This document shows, in pieces, positions 16,382 to 24,414 of a DNA stretch of 35,703 nucleotides (positions are counted from its first letter, which is position 1; each line of letters starts with the position of its first letter). This DNA is from an uncultured bacterium (GTDB lineage Bacteria > Patescibacteriota > Minisyncoccia > Phycocordibacterales > DATDWN01). The notes beneath the pieces were generated by a model. That model made no database searches. It was not told the origin of the DNA and worked only from the letters and a program-made list of their open reading frames with translations. The stretch covers positions 1-35,703 of the forward strand of contig CAIOTC010000010.1 of the NCBI GenBank assembly GCA_903861205.1, written 5' to 3'. Made by a program: the position numbers and the translations under genes.

Positions 16382-16804
16382 TTATTTCCCCGTACTACCT
16401 AGGCCGCCAGCGCCACGAGATGTTTCCGACAATTCAGCCGCTTCTTCTATTTTTACTGAAACTACCGACTGAATGAGCATTTGAGCAACTTTGTGATTTT
16501 TTTCAAAAACATAATCTTCACTCCCGAGATTTACCACCCCAACAATCAATTCGCCTCGATATCCCGAATCCAAAACTCCTCCCAAAACTTTTATGCCGTG
16601 GTTTATTGAAAGTCCGCTTTTATCCCAAAAGAGTCCAACATAACCATCCGGCACCTCAACGGAAATTCCCGTGTGAATCTTTGCAATTTTTCCAACGGTG
16701 ACAACCACTTCCTCGCAGGCAAACAAATCCATGCCCGCATCACCCTCCTTGGCATACTCAGGCAATTTCGCCTCCGGATTCATTTTTTTAACTTTCAAAA
16801 TCAT
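16382..16804 (-). CDS. dut: dUTP diphosphatase (dUTPase)
   Basis: EGDAGMDLFA, DKSGLSINHGIKVLGGVLDSGYRGELIVGVVNLG, C-terminal SRGAGGLGSTGK. Confidence 0.95.
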   Translation of the reverse strand: MILKVKKMNPEAKLPEYAKEGDAGMDLFACEEVVVTVGKIAKIHTGISVEVPDGYVGLFWDKSGLSINHGIKVLGGVLDSGYRGELIVGVVNLGSEDYVFEKNHKVAQMLIQSVVSVKIEEAAELSETSRGAGGLGSTGK

Positions 16805-16893
16805 GCATTCATATTATCATTTCGGCCAATATTTACAAAACCGCAAAAAAAGTATACTATCGCTTCGGAGCTGTACAAAAAGAAAGGACAAAA

Positions 16894-17520
16894 ATGAAAA
16901 TAATCGGACCGCCAGACGGAAGTGGTGGAGGAATGATCCGGATAAGTCACCCGGATGGAAGAGCTAGCGCAGAATTGAACAACAGAGACATCATTATGAT
17001 ACTTGCGATGTCTAGAAACAATTGCATCGGAAAAAATGGTGGCATCCCGTGGCGTATAAGCGCGGATATGAACCACTTCAAAGAAACAACGATCGGAGAT
17101 TCCAAAACTTCCGGCAGAAAAAACATTGTCGTAATGGGAAGAAAAACATTTGAGTCAATTCCTCCCAAATTCAAACCGTTGCCAGACAGAATAAATGTTA
17201 TTCTGTCGCGCGGAGCATTTGAAGCTCCATATGATGATTGCAAAGTAGTTCACGATTTCAGAAGAATTCTTGCAATCGCCAGACACAAGAAAGTTTTCAT
17301 CGCCGGTGGAGGAGATATTTACAAACTCTTCCTGCCATTCGTCAATCGCTTGATCATCAGCCACGTTGATCTTTTTGTCGAAAATGGCGACACTTTTTTC
17401 CCGGAAATCGGAAACGAGTGGTGCAAAGTTTTGTCCGTTTTCCACCCAGCCAATCTCGAGAAAAACACACCGTCTTTCACAATCTGCACCTACACCAGAT
17501 TGCCCCGACCGCGCCCATGA
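16894..17520 (+). CDS. folA: Dihydrofolate reductase with ~30-aa N-terminal extension
   Basis: IIMILAMSRNNCIGKNGGIPWRISADMNHFKETT, NIVVMGRKTFESIPPKFKPLPDRINVILSR, VFIAGGGDIYKLFLP; aaagga ribosome site before ATG. Confidence 0.93.
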   Translation: MKIIGPPDGSGGGMIRISHPDGRASAELNNRDIIMILAMSRNNCIGKNGGIPWRISADMNHFKETTIGDSKTSGRKNIVVMGRKTFESIPPKFKPLPDRINVILSRGAFEAPYDDCKVVHDFRRILAIARHKKVFIAGGGDIYKLFLPFVNRLIISHVDLFVENGDTFFPEIGNEWCKVLSVFHPANLEKNTPSFTICTYTRLPRPRP

Positions 17521-17536
17521 GCGCGGTTTCTTTTTT
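17509..17536 (+). terminator. Intrinsic terminator overlapping the folA stop codon
   Basis: ccgcgc-ccatga-gcgcgg followed by tttctttttt; the TGA stop is in the loop. Confidence 0.8.
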
Positions 17537-17549
17537 AAGAAAAAACACA

Positions 17550-17581
17550 AAAAGAAAACCTCACGGAAAATTCCATGAGGT
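17550..17581 (-). terminator. Intrinsic terminator of 17589-19358
   Basis: acctcacggaa aa ttccatgaggt stem; minus-strand tail tttctttttg. Confidence 0.7.
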
Positions 17582-17588
17582 ATTAAAA

Positions 17589-19358
17589 CTAGAACAAAAT
17601 GCTTGATTTGAACGATGTGTCTTGCTCGTATGGCTCGCCGGTTCGAAGCTTGAGTTCAGCTATGGCCAGTTCGGTGCCAAGATAAATTGCATGGGTGGTG
17701 GTAAGCGAAGCCACAACGCCTATTTTGTCTCGCAATTCGTAAGCAGTCTTGCCGACGAACTTTTCCAGAACGACGCCGCTTTCAGGGTGTAGCAGAGAAA
17801 CAACAATATTTCCGGCTTTGATTTGGATCTGGTAATTACCTCTGGCATCAGAGCAGGTTTTGATGTCAGCCGAATATTTTTTCAGCATCTCCTCGACCTG
17901 CTTGAAGTAATTATTGTAGATCTGGGCACTGCCGGAAATGATAATCAGAAGACCTGTCGGCAAGCCGATCGCCTTGGCGATTTCGGCCTGAATAGCCGCA
18001 CAGCCGTAAGCATTTTCCGGCCAACCCTGGGTCATGTCGTGACTTCTGAAAAAAACTGTCAAATTCAGTTTTTCATCCTGAACCAACGCTTGAATCGAAA
18101 CTAAACACGGCGACGACTTGTGCTTGCGCATCAGTTCATCGGCCGGATGCCAGGTCATAGCCACGCAGGCTTTGGAATACTTGTCGTGCCCTAAGACATC
18201 AACAATATCCTGGAGCTGATCGATTTCACAAAAGCCATCTCCGTAAGTAACATTCCGGTCAAGCCATGGACCTTGTTTAAAATCGAAGTCTTTGTACTCG
18301 GAAGTTTCGACTAATCTTTTGATCTGGTCCGGCGCAGGAAACGTGTAAGCCCGCAACTTGTTGCCGTAGGTGTAAGCCTTACCGGCGGGCAAAATCGGAG
18401 ACAAAATTTCAGCTTTATAGGCTTCAATTTTTTCTGCGGTCAGCGGAACCAGAAACGGATTCAACGACAAATCCATGTTCTGCGGATCATGAATGACCAC
18501 CGTCATGTCATTGATCTCTCTAACCACCCGATCAGTCTTGGCATTCATCAAATTGGTGCGACCATAACGCCAAACCTGAGCGATCATCTTGATCCAGCTA
18601 TCGGGAATACTACCACCGTGAACAACAATCGGACCACCTTCGTACGGGAAAGCTTCATCCGATTTTTCGTAGCCAAAAACTTTCGGCTCGGCAAACGGAT
18701 ATTTTTTGCACAAAGTTTTAATGAGATTGTTTGCCTCGGCAATTTTTTCTTCGAGTGAAGAGCCGGACATTCCCTTATTAAGATCTATGAGCTCAACTTC
18801 TCCCCGGACAAGCTCGATCAATTCCATCGGAATATTCTTGTCGACGTAAACAGAATTCCCAAAGCCATCGATTTTTCTGTCTTGGTTTATACCATTAGCA
18901 AAGAAAGCACGGATGGCATTTGCGCTAGTCAATTCGGATCCACTTTTTTCCAACGAACATCCTTCGCCCAACGACGAGTATTCATCGCCGAGCAAAATGA
19001 CATAGCGAATATACGGATTTCCCAATATGTTCCGAATCATCGGCTCGATGCCGGCCGGAGTGTAGAAATTAGCGGCAATGGCCAAATTTACTTTTTCCAG
19101 CTTGGGCAATACATCATCACGGATAGTCCACAGGAAAGCCACACCGACGTTTGCCTCTGTCACCCTCAGCTCTGATGATGACGGAAAAGCAATTCGGTCA
19201 CGAGAAGCAACCGGCCAACCGATTTCACCGCTGGAACCCACAAGACTCTTTATCTTTTCAAGCATACAATCCTCCGGGGTTAAAGATACCTTTATTGCGG
19301 AAAAAAGCAAACGATCACATCCTTCCTTGTCTCTGAGTGAAAAAGAAAAGTCGCCCAA
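17589..19358 (-). CDS. Fusion: N-terminal MtrA-like (DUF4346-like) domain + C-terminal archaeal-type thymidylate synthase domain
   Basis: N-terminal VNLAIAANFYTPAGIEPMIRNILGNPYIRYVILLGDE resembles MtrA; C-terminal YTYGNKLRAYTFPAPDQI, SSPCLVSIQALVQDEKLNLTVFFRSHDMTQGWPENAYGCAAIQAEIAKAIGLPTGLLIIISGSAQIYNNYF is TS-like with the catalytic PC and the SAQIY (SAHIY-like) motif. Confidence 0.8.
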   Translation of the reverse strand: MGDFSFSLRDKEGCDRLLFSAIKVSLTPEDCMLEKIKSLVGSSGEIGWPVASRDRIAFPSSSELRVTEANVGVAFLWTIRDDVLPKLEKVNLAIAANFYTPAGIEPMIRNILGNPYIRYVILLGDEYSSLGEGCSLEKSGSELTSANAIRAFFANGINQDRKIDGFGNSVYVDKNIPMELIELVRGEVELIDLNKGMSGSSLEEKIAEANNLIKTLCKKYPFAEPKVFGYEKSDEAFPYEGGPIVVHGGSIPDSWIKMIAQVWRYGRTNLMNAKTDRVVREINDMTVVIHDPQNMDLSLNPFLVPLTAEKIEAYKAEILSPILPAGKAYTYGNKLRAYTFPAPDQIKRLVETSEYKDFDFKQGPWLDRNVTYGDGFCEIDQLQDIVDVLGHDKYSKACVAMTWHPADELMRKHKSSPCLVSIQALVQDEKLNLTVFFRSHDMTQGWPENAYGCAAIQAEIAKAIGLPTGLLIIISGSAQIYNNYFKQVEEMLKKYSADIKTCSDARGNYQIQIKAGNIVVSLLHPESGVVLEKFVGKTAYELRDKIGVVASLTTTHAIYLGTELAIAELKLRTGEPYEQDTSFKSSILF

Positions 19359-19382
19359 CCAAAGCTGAACGACCGACTGATT

Positions 19383-20258
19383 TTATTTTTTCTGATTCCG
19401 CACAAGATCTTGCAAGGCGGCAAGCGATGCAAGCATTGCAAGTTGCTGAATCATATTATCGGCATTGTGGCACGAGAATTCATAACCACCATGACGACCG
19501 ATTGAACCATGAGACGGATGTAAGCCGCAAGCATTACCCGGACAACTAGTGTTGAGCCATCCGTCACTGCCTTGCGTGTAAGCTTTAAACTCATAGTCAT
19601 AAAATGAAGGAATTTTACCTTCCATTTTAAGCCACACACCTCGCATCGCTTCAACCATTTCTGAGATCATGCTCGTGGGCCCTTGTCGAAGAAAAGTGAC
19701 AATATCTTCACCATACTCACCACCAATTGACCCACCGTGTAAACTCTGAATGGTTACAGTGTGAATAGTCATCAGTTGAGAATTTGTTGCTGGTGTCTCA
19801 ATCTCAGGAAATCTCATATAATCAAAGAGGGTGCTGTGACTTGCTGAGACAGCGTAGGCTTCTTTGTAGTCATAAACTACTTCTCGTCCTTCGCCATCGC
19901 AATACAAACATTTGTCTTCACGGTCCTCGTCGTTTCCTGTGCCTTCACATTTCCAACATTTTACATCGGAAAGTTTTCGACACAGAGATGCTGGAACATG
20001 ATATTCAAGGAACTGACCAACCTGTCCCAAGAATTTCAACGAGTGTTCGTAACCCAAATCTTTTCCAAACTCTCCGCCAAATTCTTTGAAACCGAAGTCT
20101 GCTTTGAAGCTTTCCAAAATCGGTGCGTCTTGTCGAATAGGCTTGACGCCGGTGGCGAACTCTTGATGAATCCGCAATATAACACCAACTGCCGGCCTCC
20201 AAGACAACTCGTACCAACAAGGTATTCTGTCCATGATAACCGTCTTTATGTTATGCAC
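19383..20258 (-). CDS. Uncharacterised protein with paired CxxCxGxG-like zinc motifs
   Basis: KCWKCEGTGNDEDREDKCLYCDGEGRE (DnaJ-type zinc pairs); C-terminal SCPGNACGLHPSHGSIGRHGGYEFSCHNADNMIQQLAMLASLAAL. Confidence 0.75.
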   Translation of the reverse strand: MHNIKTVIMDRIPCWYELSWRPAVGVILRIHQEFATGVKPIRQDAPILESFKADFGFKEFGGEFGKDLGYEHSLKFLGQVGQFLEYHVPASLCRKLSDVKCWKCEGTGNDEDREDKCLYCDGEGREVVYDYKEAYAVSASHSTLFDYMRFPEIETPATNSQLMTIHTVTIQSLHGGSIGGEYGEDIVTFLRQGPTSMISEMVEAMRGVWLKMEGKIPSFYDYEFKAYTQGSDGWLNTSCPGNACGLHPSHGSIGRHGGYEFSCHNADNMIQQLAMLASLAALQDLVRNQKK

Positions 20259-20307
20259 AATGTGCCCCTTTCTAGGTAGAATACTACTTATATTTTATTA
20301 AAAAGCA

Positions 20308-20334
20308 AACAAAAGCGCATTTGTGAGATGCGCT
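20308..20334 (-). terminator. Intrinsic terminator of 20344-20895
   Basis: agcgcat/atgcgct hairpin; minus-strand tail tttgtttgctttt. Confidence 0.55.
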
Positions 20335-20343
20335 GTGCCTAAT

Positions 20344-20895
20344 CTATGTTTCGTATCTGATGTAGTTGTAAATCTCCCACCAAGAACCGACGCGAGTAAT
20401 TTCCTTCGGCTCAATTTCGTACAAATTCCACGGCCAAGAAAAGAACAAAAGATGTTTGACTGTGCCAATGAGCGGAATGAGTTTTTCCAAATCGTCGTCG
20501 ACATACACATCGAGACCTTCACACTCTTTGTTTTTTGGAAGACCATATCCTGTTCCAGCAATCGGGAAATTCAGACAATGTTCCCAAAGCCACATTTCGG
20601 CAACTTCCAGCATCTGACCAGTCCGACTTGTGACAAGTTTGATCGAGTAACCATGGCCGGCAAGAGCGTGCAAATAAAAAGTTGCTTGTTCAACTTCCGG
20701 TATGGGATACAAACCCCCCATCGCTCCTTGGCCAATCGTTCTATACTGCTCCAAAGTCATCAACCCGCGGCCAACGACTTTTTCCCTGCGAAATTCCGCA
20801 GGTAGAACATCAATTCCCATTTTTTCTTTAGCCAGCCAAACCTTAAGCATATGGGTGTTTGCGATAACACCGTCAAAATCTGATCCAATCCTCAT
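20344..20895 (-). CDS. HAD-superfamily protein, 5'(3')-deoxyribonucleotidase-like
   Basis: MRIGSDFDGVIANTH (DxDGV motif I), IKLVTSRTGQ (motif II T), YVDDDLEKLIPLI (DD motif); start ATG at 20895 behind ggaggt. Confidence 0.75.
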   Translation of the reverse strand: MRIGSDFDGVIANTHMLKVWLAKEKMGIDVLPAEFRREKVVGRGLMTLEQYRTIGQGAMGGLYPIPEVEQATFYLHALAGHGYSIKLVTSRTGQMLEVAEMWLWEHCLNFPIAGTGYGLPKNKECEGLDVYVDDDLEKLIPLIGTVKHLLFFSWPWNLYEIEPKEITRVGSWWEIYNYIRYET

Positions 20896-20951
20896 GGCCA
20901 CCTCCGGCGTTTAATCTATCACAAACTGATAAAAATAGTAAATAAAAGAAA

Positions 20952-20978
20952 ACCTCACCGGATAATACCCGGCGAGGT
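20952..20978 (-). terminator. Intrinsic terminator of 20983-22095
   Basis: acctcaccgg ataata cccggcgaggt; minus-strand tail tttcttttat. Confidence 0.7.
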
Positions 20979-20982
20979 GTTG

Positions 20983-22095
20983 TTACTTCCAACTTTTGAA
21001 ATACTTGGCGAGACCTGGACCATCCTGAACTTTGAATTTAGTTCCGGGTTGCTGGTCATAATGAACCAGTGGCCGTTCAATCATTCTGTCAAAATAAATT
21101 TTGGCAAAAGGTTGTCCTCTTCTGGCCATGAATCCGCTTTCAAAACATCGAACTTCCAGAGTCAATGGCCGGCCCTTACATGTCCCGTCCGGACCAACTC
21201 CCCAACCCGGAGCAATGTACCCGGCATAGTGAACACGGATTTCTCCATTTCCTTCATCCATAGGCATCATCTCACAAGCAAGTGTCGGCAGGACCCGCAC
21301 ACTTTCCTCTGTTGAAAGAATGCTGAAGGAATTAGGATTAAAATATATTGAGGAATCGTTCGATAAAAGTATCTCTCGGAAAAAACATCTGGGATCGTAG
21401 TAATTCGTCAGAGAAAGATTTATCGGTTCGCCGTTTTTGATAGCTTCAAACCCAACAACGGAAAAATCAAGGCCTAGCGACAAAGGAATGGAACCGTCCT
21501 CGCTGGGAGATTCCATGTCTTCGTAAAGTATTTGTTTCCCGTGCCGGTCAAACAACATACCACCCTGAGAATTAAATATTGTCCCAAGCCTAAACTCGTC
21601 CAAACGGGTCTCTTGGCTGAAGAAACGTATCTGGCTAAAAGACATGCCTTCGTTTGCGGTGACAGCAAAGGATCGCGCCTCAACCATATTCCATATCGAA
21701 CCGGTGTAACCCTTTGGTACAAAATTGAATTTTGGAACTCCGTCCGCCAAAAGGCGCGACATGATGTCCACTCGTCCAATATTTGATTTTGGGTTTGCGT
21801 GAGCGTGAACTCCGTCCGGAATCTTTTGTACAAATTTTTCAGCTAACCGAAAAATGTAACATACTCCAGCCTCCAATATTGAATCCGGTTTTACGCGAAT
21901 CCCATAATAGTGGACAAAATCCTCAACCCTTTCGTTGCTCTTTGGCAAAAATCCTCTGGGTAGCCTGTAGACCTCTCCCGTAGTAACCGGATCATAGGTG
22001 TCGGTACAAACATTTTTCGTGTTTGCATTTTCAATAAAACCGTTTTCCACCAACTCTGTTATGAGTTGGCCAGGCAAAGCTCCGCCGTATTTCAT
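20983..22095 (-). CDS. dcd: 2'-deoxycytidine 5'-triphosphate deaminase family (DCD type, tandem domain)
   Basis: GALPGQLITELVENGFI, AHANPKSNIGRVDIMSRLLADG, and second-half YAGYIAPGWGVGPDGTCKGRPLTLEVRCFESGFMARRGQPFAKIYFDRM. Confidence 0.85.
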   Translation of the reverse strand: MKYGGALPGQLITELVENGFIENANTKNVCTDTYDPVTTGEVYRLPRGFLPKSNERVEDFVHYYGIRVKPDSILEAGVCYIFRLAEKFVQKIPDGVHAHANPKSNIGRVDIMSRLLADGVPKFNFVPKGYTGSIWNMVEARSFAVTANEGMSFSQIRFFSQETRLDEFRLGTIFNSQGGMLFDRHGKQILYEDMESPSEDGSIPLSLGLDFSVVGFEAIKNGEPINLSLTNYYDPRCFFREILLSNDSSIYFNPNSFSILSTEESVRVLPTLACEMMPMDEGNGEIRVHYAGYIAPGWGVGPDGTCKGRPLTLEVRCFESGFMARRGQPFAKIYFDRMIERPLVHYDQQPGTKFKVQDGPGLAKYFKSWK

Positions 22096-22200
22096 GTAAA
22101 GAACTCCTTCCCATAAAGATATTACACATTTTTAGACAAAAGAAAAGTACCTAACATATAAAAAGAAAATCTGGTCTAAAATCAATCTAGATCAGATTTT

Positions 22201-22386
22201 TTAATATTGTGGTTTTTGACGGGAATGTAAATCGCAATCCCACGTATACCACTGCCCGTTTATTTTTATCAGCTCTTTACCACAATGGATGCAGGAACTT
22301 ACGCTGCCTTCCGCTTCCGGATGAGCCTCGCAGGTGTCAGAATTGTTACAACGAATATTTTGGTCATCATATTCTTCGTTTGTCAT
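22201..22386 (-). CDS. Small Cys-rich (zinc-ribbon-like) hypothetical protein
   Basis: MTNEEYDDQNIRCNNSDTCEAHPEAEGSVSSCIHCGKELIKINGQWYTWDCDLHSRQKPQY; ATG at 22386 preceded by gaggaga. Confidence 0.6.
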   Translation of the reverse strand: MTNEEYDDQNIRCNNSDTCEAHPEAEGSVSSCIHCGKELIKINGQWYTWDCDLHSRQKPQY

Positions 22387-22431
22387 ACACAAATTCTCCT
22401 CAAATACATTACCACGTAAACCAAAAAAGAA

Positions 22432-22461
22432 AAACCCCGCGCTATTGGATAGCGGCGAGGC
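22432..22461 (-). terminator. Intrinsic terminator overlapping the end of the 22442-22915 CDS
   Basis: Minus strand cctcgccgctatccaatagcgcggggtttttc: cgctat/atagcg stem then T tract; the TAG stop lies in the stem. Confidence 0.65.
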
Positions 22462-22915
22462 TTCGAACTTCGGTTTCAAATTTTTCGACTGCGGTTTTTT
22501 TGGTTTTTTTGGCTCGATATTTTACTTTCAATTCCTTATCGAACCTAGAACTAATGCGATCCAGATCGGCTTCTTGAAAATCATAGTTGTAATATTCATC
22601 CACAAACAGACGCGACATCTTTTCGTCCGGCAAAGTTATGCCAGGAACCAGAAGCAGCGAATCACCATTAAAACCGCTGTTTATTACAAAAAGGTCTTTG
22701 ATACCGAAGCCAAACGGCCTGTTCTGCGCGTTAATGGCACACACCGTCATACTGGTAGGCACTGCCCCAGTATTGCAACCTTTCAAAGTCGGCAAAAGCT
22801 CCTCGGCCACGTCCTGGGAAATCAGCAGAAGCTTGATGCCGAAACGGCGATATTTCCAAAACCATTCGGCATGATAAATCTCAAAATTCGGAATGTAAGC
22901 AACTAGTGTAACCAA
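22442..22915 (-). CDS. Uncharacterised protein with probable TTG start
   Basis: (M)VTLVAYIPNFEIYHAEWFWKYRRFGIKLLLISQDVAEELLPTLKG...; strong gggaggtg upstream of TTG at 22915; terminator overlaps the stop. Confidence 0.65.
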   Translation of the reverse strand: MVTLVAYIPNFEIYHAEWFWKYRRFGIKLLLISQDVAEELLPTLKGCNTGAVPTSMTVCAINAQNRPFGFGIKDLFVINSGFNGDSLLLVPGITLPDEKMSRLFVDEYYNYDFQEADLDRISSRFDKELKVKYRAKKTKKTAVEKFETEVRSLAAIQ

Positions 22916-22985
22916 AGAACACCTCCCGAAATAGATTAGCATTTTTTGCGGAAAATACAATGTTAACAACGGATTTTAGACGGTA

Positions 22986-23015
22986 TTGACTTTATGCACC
23001 CTAATAATGTACTAT
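22986..23015 (+). promoter_or_regulatory. Candidate sigma70-type promoter for secE-nusG
   Basis: TTGACT - 18 bp - TACTAT, 55 bp upstream of the secE start. Confidence 0.6.
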
Positions 23016-23069
23016 ATATGTATTCCCCCCGAGGGGTTTTTTAATAAGACAATATAAATTCAAATTATT

Positions 23070-23249
23070 ATGAGCCTCATTACTTACATCAAAGATACGC
23101 AAGGAGAATTGAAACATGTCAGCTGGCCGACACGAAACCAGGCCATTATATTTACGATTATTGTTGTTCTCATTTCTCTATTCATCGCTTTCTTTCTTGG
23201 ATTTTTTGATTATCTTTTCAATTTAATTTTGAAAAAATTTGTTCTTTAA
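23070..23249 (+). CDS. secE: Preprotein translocase subunit SecE (59 aa; below the ORF-track cutoff)
   Basis: Translation MSLITYIKDTQGELKHVSWPTRNQAIIFTIIVVLISLFIAFFLGFFDYLFNLILKKFVL; VSWPTR motif plus one TM; directly precedes nusG. Confidence 0.95.
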   Translation: MSLITYIKDTQGELKHVSWPTRNQAIIFTIIVVLISLFIAFFLGFFDYLFNLILKKFVL

Positions 23250-23261
23250 TTTTTAAACAAA

Positions 23262-23807
23262 ATGGCTAAACAACAAATCTCAGAAGGTAGAAATTGGTAT
23301 GTGATCCACACATACGCCGGATATGAAAACGCCGTTATGCGTAACCTCAAACAGCGCATCGAATCTTTGGGCATGGAAGATAAAATTTTCAATGTCATCG
23401 TGCCGACTGAGAAAAAAATAAAAATCAAAGGTGGCAAACGCGTCGAGGAAGAGGAAAAAATATACCCCGGCTACATTTTGGTGGAAATGATCGTGACCGA
23501 GGAATCGTGGTACGTTGTCCGCAACACTCCGCGAGTAACTGGCTTTGTCGGTTCCGGCGTCTATCCGGTTAAAATCGACAAGAAAGAAATTGATGAACTT
23601 TTTGCTCGCATGAACGCTCACACCGTCAAACACAAAATCGATTTGATGCAGAATGATGCTGTGACTATTGTCGACGGTCCGTTCAAAGATTTGGAAGGAA
23701 AAGTTTCCGAGGTGGACGAAGAGCGCGGCAAGGTCAAAGTGCTGGTGGCTATGTTCGGCCGCGAGACGCCGGTGGAGTTGGATTTCTTGCAGGTCAAAAG
23801 AAGTTAA
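23262..23807 (+). CDS. nusG: Transcription termination/antitermination factor NusG
   Basis: RNWYVIHTYAGYENAVMRNLKQRIE, YPGYILVEMIVTEESWYVVRNTPRVTGFVG, GPFKDLEGKVSEVDEERGKVKVLVAMFGRETPVELDFLQV. Confidence 0.97.
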   Translation: MAKQQISEGRNWYVIHTYAGYENAVMRNLKQRIESLGMEDKIFNVIVPTEKKIKIKGGKRVEEEEKIYPGYILVEMIVTEESWYVVRNTPRVTGFVGSGVYPVKIDKKEIDELFARMNAHTVKHKIDLMQNDAVTIVDGPFKDLEGKVSEVDEERGKVKVLVAMFGRETPVELDFLQVKRS

Positions 23808-23875
23808 CGAGCGAAGCGACTATAACTTCTTTGATGCCGCTCTATTATGCATTTGAGCGGCGCAGAAAATCATAA

Positions 23876-23904
23876 TTGAAATTTCAAAATTATTAGTGTA
23901 CAGT
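23876..23904 (+). promoter_or_regulatory. Candidate promoter for rplK
   Basis: TTGAAA - 17 bp - TACAGT, 39 bp upstream of the rplK ATG. Confidence 0.45.
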
Positions 23905-23943
23905 ATCGTTTCTCGCGCTTCTCGAGATTTATAATAAAAAACA

Positions 23944-24366
23944 ATGGCTAAAAAAATCACAAAAAAATTAAAGTTGGTTATTCCCGGCGGAGCGGCAACT
24001 CCGGCTGGCAAAACGGGTCCGGCTCTCGGACAAGCGGGCGTGAACATTGGTGAATTTGTCAAACAATTCAACGACGCCACGGCCAAAATGAAAGGCGACA
24101 TTGTGCCTGTGGAAATTTCCGTTTACGAAGACCGCACGTTCTCGTTTGTGGTCAAAACTCCGCCGGCTTCTTCGCTTATTTTAAAAGCGATCGGCAAAGA
24201 AAAAGGCAGTGGCAAAAACGCCACCTCAAAAGTCGGCACGCTCACCAAGGCGCAACTGCGCGAAATCGCCGAAAAGAAAATGCCCGACCTAAACGCCAAC
24301 GACATCGACGCGGCCATGAAAATCATCGCTGGAAGTGCCAGAAGTATGGGCGTCGAGGTGAAATAA
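23944..24366 (+). CDS. rplK: 50S ribosomal protein L11
   Basis: [68 protein letters not shown]. Confidence 0.97.
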   Translation: MAKKITKKLKLVIPGGAATPAGKTGPALGQAGVNIGEFVKQFNDATAKMKGDIVPVEISVYEDRTFSFVVKTPPASSLILKAIGKEKGSGKNATSKVGTLTKAQLREIAEKKMPDLNANDIDAAMKIIAGSARSMGVEVK

Positions 24367-24375
24367 TAAATAAAA

Positions 24376-24414
24376 AAACATTCCCCAGGGTGTCACCTTG
24401 GGGAATGTTTTTTT
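24376..24414 (+). terminator. Terminator after rplK, possibly bidirectional
   Basis: aaacattccccaggg...ccttggggaatgttt followed by tttttt; A-run on the left flank. Confidence 0.8.

Noticed and set aside
19383-20258. DnaJ chaperone
   Set aside because: CxxCxGxG-like pairs are present but there is no J domain (HPD) or DnaJ C-terminal domain.
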